Counted from the stretch's first letter, positions 1 to 9,599 are shown. The stretch is DNA of 64,000 bases from Lunatibacter salilacus (GCF_009797935.1 NZ_VOLC01000006.1:247103-311102); one strand, 5' to 3'. The notes: generated by a model not told the origin, from the sequence alone. A program made the numbers and translations.

Positions 1-626
1 TTACCATGAAGTGAATTGAACGCTGATTAAACGGATTGGACGGATATACGCAGATTGTTTTAATTGAAGTTGAAAATTAGGACACCACTCAGAAAAATCC
101 GCATTATCCCTGCCTACCGCCTTTAGGCAGGCGTGTCATCCGCAATTTCCGTGTTCAATTTTACTTTGTAGGGAATAGTACGGATTAGGCAATATCCTGC
201 AACCACTTCTCTACAACGTCTCCCCTTCGTTCCGAATACTATTATATTTCAACCATATTTCGGCCGTAGGCCATATTTCTACTATATTTCTACTTTATTT
301 CCACCATATTTCAATCCTCCCAATATCAACAAATATCCAGTATCAATAAATATCAAATTTTAATATTTCAACCGTAGGCTATATTTCCACCATATTTTTA
401 TTTCTAAATATCCAGAATAAATATCAATCACACGGGTTCTCCCCTTCGCTCCGGTTTCTATAATATTTTAACCATATTTCAGCCGATAGGCCATACCTGC
501 CTGCATGTTTCTACTAATATCCATTAATATCGAGTATCCATCAATATCAAAATTTCTTACCAACGGATTTTATTTTTATCAAATAAACCTTACTTTTAGA
601 AACATTGATAATCAACCCAATATACC
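1..626. repeat. Gene-free left end with degenerate direct repeats
   Basis: No credible gene is visible in these 626 bases. The stretch holds imperfect repeats. A unit beginning TCTCCCCTTCG at 219 recurs at 438 and is followed both times by CCATATTTC, a CCG(A)TAGGCC motif and runs of AATATC/AGTATC. A short hairpin (CCTGCCT and AGGCAGG) lies near 110-135. Positions 20-55 resemble the CGCTGATTAAACGGATT-type intergenic repeats common in Bacteroidota; that likeness is from memory, not a search. The 3' end (about 560-626) should carry the promoter of the next gene. Confidence 0.6.
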
Positions 627-3179
627 TTGCGGAATTACCTTTTTATAGCGTTGGTTGGTATTGCCCTGCTTGGGGCACTGTTGGTGCTTTTTTCCACCAT
701 AAACCAGCCCGATCTAGGGCCATCTCCCGCAAAAACTCCTCAAGATGAATTAAAGACTTTCCAACTCGAACCTGGTCTAGCCATACAGTTGGTTGCTTCA
801 GAACCGCTGGTCCAAGATCCGGTATTCATTCAATTTGATGAATTCGGCCGGCTATGGGTAGTTGAGATGCGTGGGTTTATGCCGGATATTGAGGGATTGG
901 GAGAAAGCGAACCCGTTGGCCGTATCAATATTCTGGAAGACACGGATGGAGATGGGACAATGGATATCAGTACCATCTACCTGGACAGTCTGATCATGCC
1001 CCGGGCACTTGCTGTTGTAGGTGATGGAGCATTGGTTGTGGAAAACATGGCACTTTGGTGGACCAAAGACCTGGATGGAGACGGCAAGGCGGACACGAAA
1101 GTCATGGTAGATCCGGACTATGCAGGAAACCACCTCCCCGAACATTCCGCCAACGGGCTGCTTCGTGGAATGGATAATTGGCACTACAATTCTAGGTCAC
1201 GTTTTAGATACAAGAGGGTAGATCCGGAGTGGATCCGCGATACCACCGAACTACGTGGCCAATGGGGAATCAGCCAAGACAATTTCGGCCGCCTAGTATA
1301 CAACTACAACTGGTCCCAACTACATGCTGATTTGGTTCCACCCAACTACCTAAGCCAAAATCCTTATCACACTCCTACCACAGGCATAGACCATGGCCTT
1401 TCCGTTGACCGCCGCATCTATCCTATCCGCCCCAACCCTGCCATTAACCGTGGCTATATACCGGGTATTCTGGATGAAGAGGGCAGGCTACAGGAATTTA
1501 CAGCAGCTTGTGCTCCTTTCTATTACAGGGGCACAGCCCTTCCTGAAAGCTATTATGGCAATGTCTTTGTATGTGAGCCTTCGGGGAACCTAATAAAACG
1601 AAATGTGGTAACTGAAGATGGCATTGTCTTACTCGCCGAAGACCCAAACCCCGGCAGGGAGTTTTTAGCCTCCACCGATGAACGTTTTCGCCCGGTCAAT
1701 CTGGCTTCCGGCCCGGATGGAGCACTGTATATTGCAGACATGTACCGCGGATTGGTACAGCATGGGGCTTATATCACCCCTTACCTACGGGAGCAAACAC
1801 TCAGCCGCAACCTGCTCCTTCCAGTCAACCGGGGGAGGATCTGGCGTATTGTACCGGAAGGATTGGAACCCCAGCTTATTCCCAAGCTAGCTACATATGC
1901 CTTAGATGAATTAGTTAACACCCTTTTCCATATAAACGGATGGCATCGGGACATCGCCCAACGGCTGCTTGTGGAGCGGAATGATCCCCAAAGCATTCCC
2001 ATGCTTTGGAAGGCAATCCACAAAAAGGAAGGGAATTGGGGAAAAATTCATGCATTGTGGACCTTGGAAGCACTCGGCGGATTAGAGCCAGGTAGATTAA
2101 CCAACTTGCTTTTATATCCTGACCCGTATGTCTCCGCTACCGCATTACGGTTGTTGGAACCCTCTGCCCAAAAAAATCTAGAACTCGAACCCATTATTCT
2201 CTCAAGAATAACTAAGACTTCGCTCAGTAGTCTGAATCCCTTTGTTCTTCAGCTCGCGTTAAGTGCCCCAATACTTTTGCCTATCTCTTCTTTAGATATT
2301 TTGGGTAAAATAATTACGCTGCACGGTGACTCTCCCCTCATTCGTGACGCTGTTCTTAGCGGATTGGAAGACCAGCAGTTTGCCTTTTTACAATTTCTAC
2401 TTCGCCACCCTGAATGGGACGCCTCCAATCCGGAAAAAGAAGTTGTTTTGGAAATGCTCACTGGAGCAATCATCACCAAAGGCGACAGCAAAGAGGTAGA
2501 GCAATTGTTAGTGTTTTTGGAGCAACATCCACCTGCCCAAAACTGGAAATATAAGCCAATTTTAACTGCCTTGACCATTGGAGGTGGGAATAGGCTGGAA
2601 CCCATCCCTCTCACACAGGCACCAGAAATAACAAAAACAGTAGGTAGCAATAGTCTCTCTCCCCATCAATATACCGCTTTGGCAAATCTTTTTACATGGC
2701 CAGGAAACGAAAAAAAGAAGGAACTACTGGCTCAATCTGTCAAATTGACCGCAGTGGAACAAAAACTTTTCGCTCTAGGCCGTCAACATTACCTAAGTAC
2801 CTGCTCTGGTTGTCACGGAAATGCTGGGGAAGGGGTTAATCGCATGGGACCTCCTTTGGCAGGTTCCGAATGGGTGACGGGAGACCAAAAACAACTTTCG
2901 CTGATCGTATTGCACGGCATGGAAGGTCCACTCGAAGTTAAAGGCAAGACCTATGATACTCCCGATATATTACCCGTAATGCCGGCACATACGAGTTTGG
3001 ATGACGGAACACTTTCGGCGATTTTGACCTATATCCGAAATGAATGGGGAAATAATGCCGGAGCAATAGATAGGAGGTTTATCGCCACCACCCGCAACGT
3101 CACCCAAGGACGGGTTATACCCTGGGGTGCTGAGGAACTTAAAACCTATATCCAATCCGAACAAGAGAAATCCCAATAA
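627..3179 (+). CDS. Exported propeller dehydrogenase with C-terminal cytochrome c (PVC-type heme-binding CxxCH protein)
   Basis: The 850-residue protein starts with a hydrophobic signal or anchor segment (about residues 4-23). A six-bladed-propeller, sugar-dehydrogenase-like region follows (about 40-410, with DTDGDGTMD and DLDGDGKAD calcium-like loops). Next come a HEAT-like helical region (about 420-650) and a C-terminal cytochrome c with CSGCH at 726-730 and likely Met ligand M785. The family is the putative membrane-bound dehydrogenase group abundant in Planctomycetes, Verrucomicrobia and Bacteroidota; substrates are mostly unknown. It probably oxidises a sugar or polyol in the periplasm and passes electrons to its own heme. 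The start is TTG; an in-frame stop at 609-611 leaves no upstream ATG. The stop overlaps the next start by one base (TAATG), so the genes are almost certainly cotranscribed. Confidence 0.85.
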   Translation: MRNYLFIALVGIALLGALLVLFSTINQPDLGPSPAKTPQDELKTFQLEPGLAIQLVASEPLVQDPVFIQFDEFGRLWVVEMRGFMPDIEGLGESEPVGRINILEDTDGDGTMDISTIYLDSLIMPRALAVVGDGALVVENMALWWTKDLDGDGKADTKVMVDPDYAGNHLPEHSANGLLRGMDNWHYNSRSRFRYKRVDPEWIRDTTELRGQWGISQDNFGRLVYNYNWSQLHADLVPPNYLSQNPYHTPTTGIDHGLSVDRRIYPIRPNPAINRGYIPGILDEEGRLQEFTAACAPFYYRGTALPESYYGNVFVCEPSGNLIKRNVVTEDGIVLLAEDPNPGREFLASTDERFRPVNLASGPDGALYIADMYRGLVQHGAYITPYLREQTLSRNLLLPVNRGRIWRIVPEGLEPQLIPKLATYALDELVNTLFHINGWHRDIAQRLLVERNDPQSIPMLWKAIHKKEGNWGKIHALWTLEALGGLEPGRLTNLLLYPDPYVSATALRLLEPSAQKNLELEPIILSRITKTSLSSLNPFVLQLALSAPILLPISSLDILGKIITLHGDSPLIRDAVLSGLEDQQFAFLQFLLRHPEWDASNPEKEVVLEMLTGAIITKGDSKEVEQLLVFLEQHPPAQNWKYKPILTALTIGGGNRLEPIPLTQAPEITKTVGSNSLSPHQYTALANLFTWPGNEKKKELLAQSVKLTAVEQKLFALGRQHYLSTCSGCHGNAGEGVNRMGPPLAGSEWVTGDQKQLSLIVLHGMEGPLEVKGKTYDTPDILPVMPAHTSLDDGTLSAILTYIRNEWGNNAGAIDRRFIATTRNVTQGRVIPWGAEELKTYIQSEQEKSQ

Positions 3180-4255
3180 TGCAGAACCCCAATAAATTTA
3201 ATCGAAGAAATTTTATCCGCCTAGCCAGTTTGGGAGCGCTAGGCCTTCATATTCCAAACTTTCCGGCATGGGCAGCGGGAAAAAAAATGGGGATTGTTGT
3301 GCATTCCTATGCTGCACGCTGGCAATCTAAGACCGCAAGTAATCAATATCCTGGGTTCCGGGATGCGGTTGATTTGCTGCACCACTGCCATAGTATCGGA
3401 GCCGGGGGAATACAGGTTACTGTCCGGGGTTGGGCATCGGATTTTGCCAAAAAAGTCCGTGATGAACGGGAAAAGTCAGGGCTCTATCTGGAGGGATCGA
3501 TCGGGCTTCCGAAAAGCGAAGCTGACATGGACCTATTCGAAGAAGAAGTCAAACTGGCCAAAGAAGCAGGAGCCGAAGTTTTACGATGTGTAAGCCTTGG
3601 TCCCCGACGATACGAAGCCTTGCATAGTTACAGAGAATTTCTGGAATTTCAGGAAAGAGGATTGCTTGCCTTACAACTTGCTGAACCGGTTTTGAAAAAG
3701 TACCGGATAAAACTCGCCGTAGAAAACCACAAAGACTGGCGCTCAGAAGAATTGGTTGCCATCCTGCATAAGCTGGATTCCGAATGGATCGGGGTGACCC
3801 TGGACTTTGGGAACAGTATAGCCCTTTTAGAGGATCCAATTTATACCGCCAAAGTATTGGCGCCCTACGTCTATTCCACGCACATCAAGGATATGGCCGT
3901 TGAGACTCATGAGCAGGGTTTTCTAATGTCCGAAGTACCTTTGGGTGAAGGTATCTTAGACTTGGGTAAAATTGCAGGCCTTTGTCAAAAATTCTTTCCT
4001 TCGATTACCTTTAATTTGGAAATGATCACTAGAGATCCTTTACTTATTCCTTGCCTTACGGCATCGTACTGGCCTACCTTCCATGATCAGATTCCTGCCA
4101 GTGCCATGGCACATATACTCGAAATGGTAAAAACCCATCAAACGACACTTCCCAGAACCCGTCAGATGGATATGGAAAGTTTGTTGGCGTTGGAAGAAAA
4201 AAATGTACGCCAATCTTTGGCCTATAGTGAAAGTACGCTTAATTTTAATCGTTAA
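3179..4255 (+). CDS. Tat-exported sugar phosphate isomerase/epimerase (xylose isomerase-like TIM barrel)
   Basis: This 358-residue protein has a twin-arginine signal (RRNFIRLASLGALGL, about residues 9-23) ending near AWAAG, so it should be exported folded. The body is an AP-endonuclease-family-2 TIM barrel. Likely metal-binding positions sit in VENHKDW, TLDFGNS, STHIKDM and NLEMI. Related proteins isomerise, epimerise or hydrate sugars, including 3-keto-sugars. Export suggests it acts in the periplasm on a product of the preceding dehydrogenase. Its ATG overlaps the upstream stop by one base, and the SDR gene follows 10 bp downstream. The substrate cannot be read from the sequence. Confidence 0.85.
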   Translation: MQNPNKFNRRNFIRLASLGALGLHIPNFPAWAAGKKMGIVVHSYAARWQSKTASNQYPGFRDAVDLLHHCHSIGAGGIQVTVRGWASDFAKKVRDEREKSGLYLEGSIGLPKSEADMDLFEEEVKLAKEAGAEVLRCVSLGPRRYEALHSYREFLEFQERGLLALQLAEPVLKKYRIKLAVENHKDWRSEELVAILHKLDSEWIGVTLDFGNSIALLEDPIYTAKVLAPYVYSTHIKDMAVETHEQGFLMSEVPLGEGILDLGKIAGLCQKFFPSITFNLEMITRDPLLIPCLTASYWPTFHDQIPASAMAHILEMVKTHQTTLPRTRQMDMESLLALEEKNVRQSLAYSESTLNFNR

Positions 4256-4265
4256 CCTTAAACCA

Positions 4266-5048
4266 ATGACTCAAAAATTACCTGGCATCAAACAATTTGA
4301 CCTAAGCGGCAAGACTGCCGTCATTACCGGGGGCTCAAAAGGTCTGGGTTTGGCTATGGCGGAAGGACTTGCCTCTGCCGGAGCGAATATCGCCCTAGTC
4401 AACCGAAATGCAGAGGAGGGCAAAACTGCCGCATCTTACCTAGCTCAATCGTACCCGGTGAAAGCAATGTCCTATGCAACGGACATCACCAAAGAAGACC
4501 AAGTTAATGGGATGGTGGATAAAGTCGTAGCTGCGTTTGGCCGCATTGATATTCTAATCAACAGTGCCGGAATTAATATCCGGGGCCCCATCGAAGAACT
4601 CAGTCTGGATCAGTTCAACGAGGTCATGCAGGTCAACGTCACTGGAACTTGGCTTTGTTGCAAGGCCGTTATCCCCCATATGAAAGAACAGAAACGGGGA
4701 AGCATCATCAACCTAGCGAGTACCTTGGGGTTGGTTGGTTTAGCCAACAGAACGCCCTATACTTCCAGCAAGGGTGCAATAGTGCAAATGACCCGGGCCT
4801 TAGGCTTGGAATTGGCTCCCTTTAATATCAATGTCAATGCAATCTGTCCCGGACCCTTTCTCACAGAAATGAATATTCCGGTAGCCGATACCGAGGAGGT
4901 CAAGAACTTTATTGTTGGTGCCACGGCATTGGCAAGATGGGGAGAACTACGGGAAATCCAGGGTGCGGCCATTTTCCTCGCCAGCGAAGCCTCCAGCTAC
5001 ATGGTAGGCTCCATGCTCACAGTCGACGGCGGCTGGACTGCAAAGTAA
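4266..5048 (+). CDS. SDR family oxidoreductase (gluconate 5-dehydrogenase-like)
   Basis: A 260-residue classical short-chain dehydrogenase. The NAD(P)-binding motif TGGSKGLG is at about residues 21-28, NSAG at about 100, the catalytic Ser in NLAST, and YTSSK near 165-169. The C-terminal GG-W segment is typical of the family. The closest-looking members act on gluconate, 2-deoxygluconate or 3-oxoacyl groups; the FDLSGKTAVITGG opening and the neighbours favour a sugar acid. I chose ATG 4266 because a longer in-frame reading from 4203 lies inside the preceding gene and lacks similarity to the family. It has no signal peptide, so it works in the cytoplasm as last gene of the operon. Confidence 0.85.
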   Translation: MTQKLPGIKQFDLSGKTAVITGGSKGLGLAMAEGLASAGANIALVNRNAEEGKTAASYLAQSYPVKAMSYATDITKEDQVNGMVDKVVAAFGRIDILINSAGINIRGPIEELSLDQFNEVMQVNVTGTWLCCKAVIPHMKEQKRGSIINLASTLGLVGLANRTPYTSSKGAIVQMTRALGLELAPFNINVNAICPGPFLTEMNIPVADTEEVKNFIVGATALARWGELREIQGAAIFLASEASSYMVGSMLTVDGGWTAK

Positions 5049-5148
5049 GGTGGTAAAATCTGAATTCAAAATAGCTAAATTTTTCTCAATCATAATTGGT
5101 TCTTATCTTTAGATACTACTATTAGTTTCAAAAAAATTAACCATACTT

Positions 5149-5297
5149 ATGATAGAATATCAGAAATACCTCACCATTCATCCTGACCAGCGTTCTGGAC
5201 AGCCGGGGATAGTATGGAGGAGATTTTGGCACATTTCCCGATGCTCACCCGTGAAGATTTATTAGCCTGCTTGGCGTATAAAAATAAATTATTTTAA
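5149..5297 (+). pseudogene. DUF433 antitoxin-like remnant with internal deletion
   Basis: From ATG 5149 one frame reads MIEYQKYLTIHPDQRSGQPGI, the usual start of DUF433 proteins. The homology then switches frame to MEEILAHFPMLTREDLLACLAY and stops at 5295-5297. The middle of the domain (usually the GTRI-V-D-L segment, about 20 residues) is missing and the frame is broken at about 5211. DUF433 proteins are small winged-helix-like antitoxins usually paired with a PIN-type toxin; none is present nearby. This is a decayed, probably non-functional copy. Confidence 0.75.
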
Positions 5298-5327
5298 TTC
5301 TTCGTTAATTAAATTATTCAAATACAG

Positions 5328-6062
5328 ATGAGAGGAATTGTTTTCGTGTTTTTTCTACTCCTGACTTCAGCAACTGAGGCTCTGTGTCAAAATATTTATT
5401 TTGGTGCTAGGGTGGGTGGATTTATTGCTGATTGGGAAAATTCCGGCTCTCTCTCAACTTTTCAATCAAGAAGTTCCGCAATGTGGACTTTTAACCTTTT
5501 TAGCCGACAGGAAATCGTTGATGATTTCTATATCGGAATTGATATCGGCTACAATCGATCTACTGCGGAGCTTAATATTTTACAACCTGAACGAATGGTA
5601 GCCAAAGGCAACGGTCCAACACTTGCATTCTGGTCAATTGGGCCAACAGCTAGGAAAGATTTTAATTTTTCCAATGGTAAAATCGGATTTCAAACCTCAC
5701 TTTCCTTACCTCTAAGTTATATCAGGTTTAACAGGTATAACTATTCTGGCGATGAATTTAGAAGCATAATTAGAGTTGGAGACAAGCAACCTGTCAGGGA
5801 TATCTTTGTTTATGGTGAAGCGCATACCAATAAAAAATTTAACGTGTTTTTGAGACCTGAGATTGGTTTTTTCTATAGGATGAACCCCAGAAGCAGACTT
5901 TCCATAGATGCAATGTGGGGGATCAATACCGGTGAACCCCTCGCTACCAGAAATTTTCATGAGATTATTTACGAAGGCCAAACGTTTACAGAAAACCGTC
6001 ACACATATGACGGACTATATTTAAGCTTCACAATTGGATATGAGTTAAAATTATTCCAATAA
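5328..6062 (+). CDS. Putative outer-membrane beta-barrel protein, unknown function
   Basis: The 244-residue product has a signal peptide (hydrophobic residues about 4-20, cleavage near ALCQN). Alternating aromatic and polar strands follow, and it ends in a beta-strand rich in aromatics (YLSFTIGYELKLF), as expected for an outer-membrane barrel of the PorT/OmpA-barrel kind. No enzymatic motif is visible. It stands alone: the DUF433 remnant lies upstream and the convergent T9SS plug gene downstream. I cannot give a substrate or partner. Confidence 0.6.
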   Translation: MRGIVFVFFLLLTSATEALCQNIYFGARVGGFIADWENSGSLSTFQSRSSAMWTFNLFSRQEIVDDFYIGIDIGYNRSTAELNILQPERMVAKGNGPTLAFWSIGPTARKDFNFSNGKIGFQTSLSLPLSYIRFNRYNYSGDEFRSIIRVGDKQPVRDIFVYGEAHTNKKFNVFLRPEIGFFYRMNPRSRLSIDAMWGINTGEPLATRNFHEIIYEGQTFTENRHTYDGLYLSFTIGYELKLFQ

Positions 6063-6208
6063 ACAAGCATTTGTTAAAAATACCCAGTTGAAGAAATCCC
6101 ATAGTCAATAAATTTTGGCCGTTCCCATTCTGCGGCAATCTGCGCCATCTGCGGGAAACAAAATCTTCGGTAGACACCATTGATTTTGTCCCAGATAAGC
6201 ATCAACTA

Positions 6209-7489
6209 TCAAAACCTCCTCTTATTCGGGTTTAAAATCGAATAGCCAATAAGCTCATCATATCTAGAACCCATCTCGCGGTAGTAGAAAAAAACCTCGT
6301 ACTCGTTTTCTGTCTGAAAGTGGGATCCCTCTAATGCCTCGGTATCCCAACCATCAGAAGTCTTGAGCCCATATTGATAATCGTACCAGCCCTGCTTCAA
6401 AAACAAAGTAGACTGGTACATGCCCTTCTTTTGGTCATAGACCATCTTGGCCTCCGGAAGTTTTCCCCAGTTGGTAAGAGCACCAAGGACATAGGGCGGT
6501 TCTGGAAGGGGTGGAGATTTTAGGTTTAGAGTCAATAATATATATTCACTTTCGAGTTCGTGATTTTGCCGCTCGGCGTTCATAATCATAAACTGTCCAT
6601 TCAAATCCAAGTATTCTAGATAACCTTGTCCCTGTCGGGATGCATCTATACCTGCCTCAGCAAATACCACATCTTCTTCCATCCTAACTGCGGTCACATT
6701 TCTACCCACAGTCCGCACAAAGCGTATATCCACGAAGCGAAATTCATTGCCCGCACTAAACGTATTGGTGCCGTCGAACAGCTGGTATTGAATTTCTTTC
6801 CTATCCTCCCGAATTGCTGTGGGCTTAAGGCCTACGATAGCCAGGTCATCACGTTGGTTTTGGCGGATTACGATTTTGGTTGCGTTCAGGGGATCAAACA
6901 GTTCCCTGTTATTATAATTTACGTTAACATTGATCTGCTGGGAATCCCTTCTGTCCTGAGTCCGACTGGGCGGCACTACGGCAGCTCCCAGGGTAACCTG
7001 GTTTTGGAACACCATAAATTTTTTCGTAAATACCGTTTGGGATTCATCTCTCCCCCTATATACTTGGATAATGTAATTGCCGGATTTGGTGACTGGGGGT
7101 ATGGCAAAGGTATAATGGATATAGGGTACACGGGTATTAATGGCGTATTCGTACTGATTGACATTAAATTCGTTGTATTGTTGCAAAAAATCAGCATCCC
7201 GAAGTCTTGAAGGCGTCCAGTCCACGTTGCAGTGAATGATTTTTGCCGAAAACATTTCTGCTTCGTATGCAATGTCATCAAAATGCAGGACTAAGGACGC
7301 CGCTCCACTCATGGATATAACTGGTGGATTAGTCTGGGTGGAAAAATCCGCTCCGCCTGGGTACAGCCTTACTGCCTGAATATTTTCGTCAAAGACTTGG
7401 TCTTCAAAGGATTTCTGCGCAAAAGATGGTCCCTGTGCCAACATGACTGACACTATTACCAGAAAAATCAAACGTACATTTAATCCCAT
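6209..7489 (-). CDS. Type IX secretion system plug protein (DUF5103 family)
   Basis: A 426-residue exported protein from ATG 7489: signal peptide about residues 4-22 ending SFAQ, then FEDQVFDENIQAVRLYPGG and an all-beta body ending in aromatic-rich strands. The Plug protein is known to close the SprA translocon of the Bacteroidota type IX system between secretion events. The frame can be extended 30 bases to a GTG at 7519, but the ATG start gives a normal signal peptide. The ABC-F gene ends 48 bp upstream, so readthrough is possible. A repeat-like GC-richer stretch (CTGCGGCAATCTGCGCC-type) lies just downstream at about 6130-6160. Confidence 0.8.
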   Translation of the reverse strand: MGLNVRLIFLVIVSVMLAQGPSFAQKSFEDQVFDENIQAVRLYPGGADFSTQTNPPVISMSGAASLVLHFDDIAYEAEMFSAKIIHCNVDWTPSRLRDADFLQQYNEFNVNQYEYAINTRVPYIHYTFAIPPVTKSGNYIIQVYRGRDESQTVFTKKFMVFQNQVTLGAAVVPPSRTQDRRDSQQINVNVNYNNRELFDPLNATKIVIRQNQRDDLAIVGLKPTAIREDRKEIQYQLFDGTNTFSAGNEFRFVDIRFVRTVGRNVTAVRMEEDVVFAEAGIDASRQGQGYLEYLDLNGQFMIMNAERQNHELESEYILLTLNLKSPPLPEPPYVLGALTNWGKLPEAKMVYDQKKGMYQSTLFLKQGWYDYQYGLKTSDGWDTEALEGSHFQTENEYEVFFYYREMGSRYDELIGYSILNPNKRRF

Positions 7490-7537
7490 AATTCCTGTTA
7501 TAATCAAACACCCTGCCACTTCATGTTTGCGGATTTG

Positions 7538-9466
7538 CTACTTGACTGCCAATGAACCCTGCAATTCCTCAATTTCCTCAGCAAGCTCTTCCCAAGCCCC
7601 ATTCAAAGAGGCTTCTTTAGTCACCGCTGTCTGATACCGATTGTTTAACTTTTCGAGCTCAGGAAGATCTTCAAATACCTTAGGGTCTGCCATCAATACC
7701 TCAAGCCGTTGCTTTTCTTCTTCTGTCTCCATGATCTGCTCTTCGAGTGCCGCAAGCTCCTTTTCCTTCAATTTCAATTCCTTCTTCACCCGGTTTTGTT
7801 CTTCAACGGATACACTTACTGGGACAGGCTTCTTTTCCTTTTTCACGGGAACGACTACCTGTTCTTTCTGTTTTTGCTGTGATTCCCAGTAGATATATTC
7901 ATCGTAGGTCCCGGGGTATTCCTTAATTTGATGGTCTTCTATATACCAAATTTTGTTGGCAACACCTTTGATAAAATGCCTGTCGTGGGACACGGTGACG
8001 AAAGTTCCTTCGTATTGTTGCAATGCTTGGATTAGGATATTGACTGATTGCATATCCAAGTGGTTGGTAGGTTCATCCAACAACAGAAAGTTCGCTTCTG
8101 AGATCAGCGTCTTAGCCAAGGCGACCCTGGATTTTTCACCACCGGAAAGTACCTTTATCTTTTTAAAAACATCGTCATTCGAAAAGAGAAAGCAGCCTAG
8201 TACACCTCGGAGTTCGGTTTCGCTTTTACTGCTACCAGCCTGTACCATTTCCTGCAGGATCTCGTTGTTGAGGTCCAGCGCTTCCAGCTGATGTTGGGCA
8301 AAGAACGATTTGATCACATTGTAGCCTTCTTCCCTATGCCCGGTGAAGCTCTCAGATCCGTTAATAATACGAAGAACAGTAGATTTCCCCTTTCCGTTGG
8401 CTCCAATCAGGGCAATTTTATCTCCCCGCTCTATCCGCGCATGGGCCAGGTCCAGAATCTTTATGTCTCCAAAGGATTTGGATATTTTGTCCAAAACTAC
8501 AACGTCTCTGCCCGATTTTTGGGAAAATTTGAATTTGAAATTGACGGAAACATCATCACTGACGACTTCTGAGATCTTATCCATCCGATCCAAGGCTTTG
8601 ATCCGGGATTGGACCTGATTGGACTTTGTGGCTTTGGCCCGAAACCGATCAATAAACTTCTCCGTCTGCTTGATCATCTGCTGCTGGTTCTCGAAGGCAT
8701 TCTGCTGGATTTCTTCCCTGGCGGTCTTTTCCTTCTTATAATAATCGTAATTTCCGGGATAGCTGGTTAGTGTCTGTCGGGAAACCTCCACGGTGACTTC
8801 GGTAGCATTGTTGAGAAAGGTCTGATCATGTGAAACGACGATAACAGACCCCTCATAATTTTTCAAGTAATTCTCTACCCACTGAATAGACGGAAGGTCA
8901 AGATGGTTGGTAGGTTCATCAAGCATCAGCAGGGAGGGCTTTTCAAGCAGCAGCTTGGCAAGCATGACCCGCATACGCCAACCCCCGGAGAAAGTCTTCA
9001 ACGGTCTGTTTAGATCAGCTGTCTGAAATCCTATGCCTTCGAGCACTTCTTCTGCTTTGGCCTTGATGGTATAACCTTCGTTGGCTTCGAACTTGTCCTG
9101 CAAAGTGGCTAATTTCTCCATGATGGCATCGGAATGGTCAGTCTCCATCTTTAGGAGAACCTTATCTATTTCCTTTTGTAGATTAAGGGTTTCCTTAAAA
9201 GCTTCCAAGGCTACATCCAAAATGCTGTCTTCTGACAAATACGAAAGTAGATCCTGGTTCAGAAATCCGATAGTGCAATCCTTGGCTTTTTGGATGTCCC
9301 CACTGCTGGGAAGAATATCTCCGTTTATAATTCGGAGCAAGGTGGACTTTCCGGTACCGTTGAGTCCCACCAAGCCTATTTTGTCTTTTGGTTTGATATG
9401 TAAGGAGGCATTTTCATACAATGCCCTTCCTCCTATGAAATAGGAGAGGTTGTTTATTGAAAGCAT
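7538..9466 (-). CDS. ABC-F family ATPase (ribosome-associated, Uup/YheS-like)
   Basis: This 642-residue protein carries two ABC cassettes and no membrane segments. Walker A motifs are GLNGTGKST and GANGKGKST, signature motifs FSGGWRMR and LSGGEKSR, and both Walker B motifs read LDEPTNHLD. A charged linker of about 80 residues joins the cassettes and a C-terminal coiled coil (about 560-640) follows. ABC-F proteins act on ribosomes, relieving stalling or protecting from antibiotics; the housekeeping types are present in most bacteria. Nothing here points to a resistance role. A TAATTTTG box lies only four bases before the ATG, so the message may be almost leaderless. Confidence 0.9.
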   Translation of the reverse strand: MLSINNLSYFIGGRALYENASLHIKPKDKIGLVGLNGTGKSTLLRIINGDILPSSGDIQKAKDCTIGFLNQDLLSYLSEDSILDVALEAFKETLNLQKEIDKVLLKMETDHSDAIMEKLATLQDKFEANEGYTIKAKAEEVLEGIGFQTADLNRPLKTFSGGWRMRVMLAKLLLEKPSLLMLDEPTNHLDLPSIQWVENYLKNYEGSVIVVSHDQTFLNNATEVTVEVSRQTLTSYPGNYDYYKKEKTAREEIQQNAFENQQQMIKQTEKFIDRFRAKATKSNQVQSRIKALDRMDKISEVVSDDVSVNFKFKFSQKSGRDVVVLDKISKSFGDIKILDLAHARIERGDKIALIGANGKGKSTVLRIINGSESFTGHREEGYNVIKSFFAQHQLEALDLNNEILQEMVQAGSSKSETELRGVLGCFLFSNDDVFKKIKVLSGGEKSRVALAKTLISEANFLLLDEPTNHLDMQSVNILIQALQQYEGTFVTVSHDRHFIKGVANKIWYIEDHQIKEYPGTYDEYIYWESQQKQKEQVVVPVKKEKKPVPVSVSVEEQNRVKKELKLKEKELAALEEQIMETEEEKQRLEVLMADPKVFEDLPELEKLNNRYQTAVTKEASLNGAWEELAEEIEELQGSLAVK

Positions 9467-9470
9467 GGTG

Positions 9471-9478
9471 CAAAATTA
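9471..9478 (-). promoter_or_regulatory. Putative -7 box of the ABC-F gene
   Basis: The minus strand reads TAATTTTG, matching the Bacteroidota consensus TAnnTTTG, directly before the start codon at 9466. No clear -33 TTTG was identified at the usual spacing, so the call rests on the -7 box alone. Confidence 0.4.
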
Positions 9479-9599
9479 GAAAAAGCTGGGGATAAATGGA
9501 AAGTTTGAGTAGGATTGTATTATTTTCATTGGGAATCTCCCTTTCCAGAAATTTTTTTCCAAAGGTTCAACACCCCTCCAGTCACTGTGAAATCGGTGA

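Noticed and set aside
2249..2650. 133-codon minus-strand frame in the first dehydrogenase gene
   Set aside because: Antisense to the HEAT region, no signal or motif.
6626..7210. 194-codon open reading frame on the plus strand inside the T9SS plug gene
   Set aside because: It is antisense to a clear family member, has no recognisable motif, and arises from the codon bias of the real gene.
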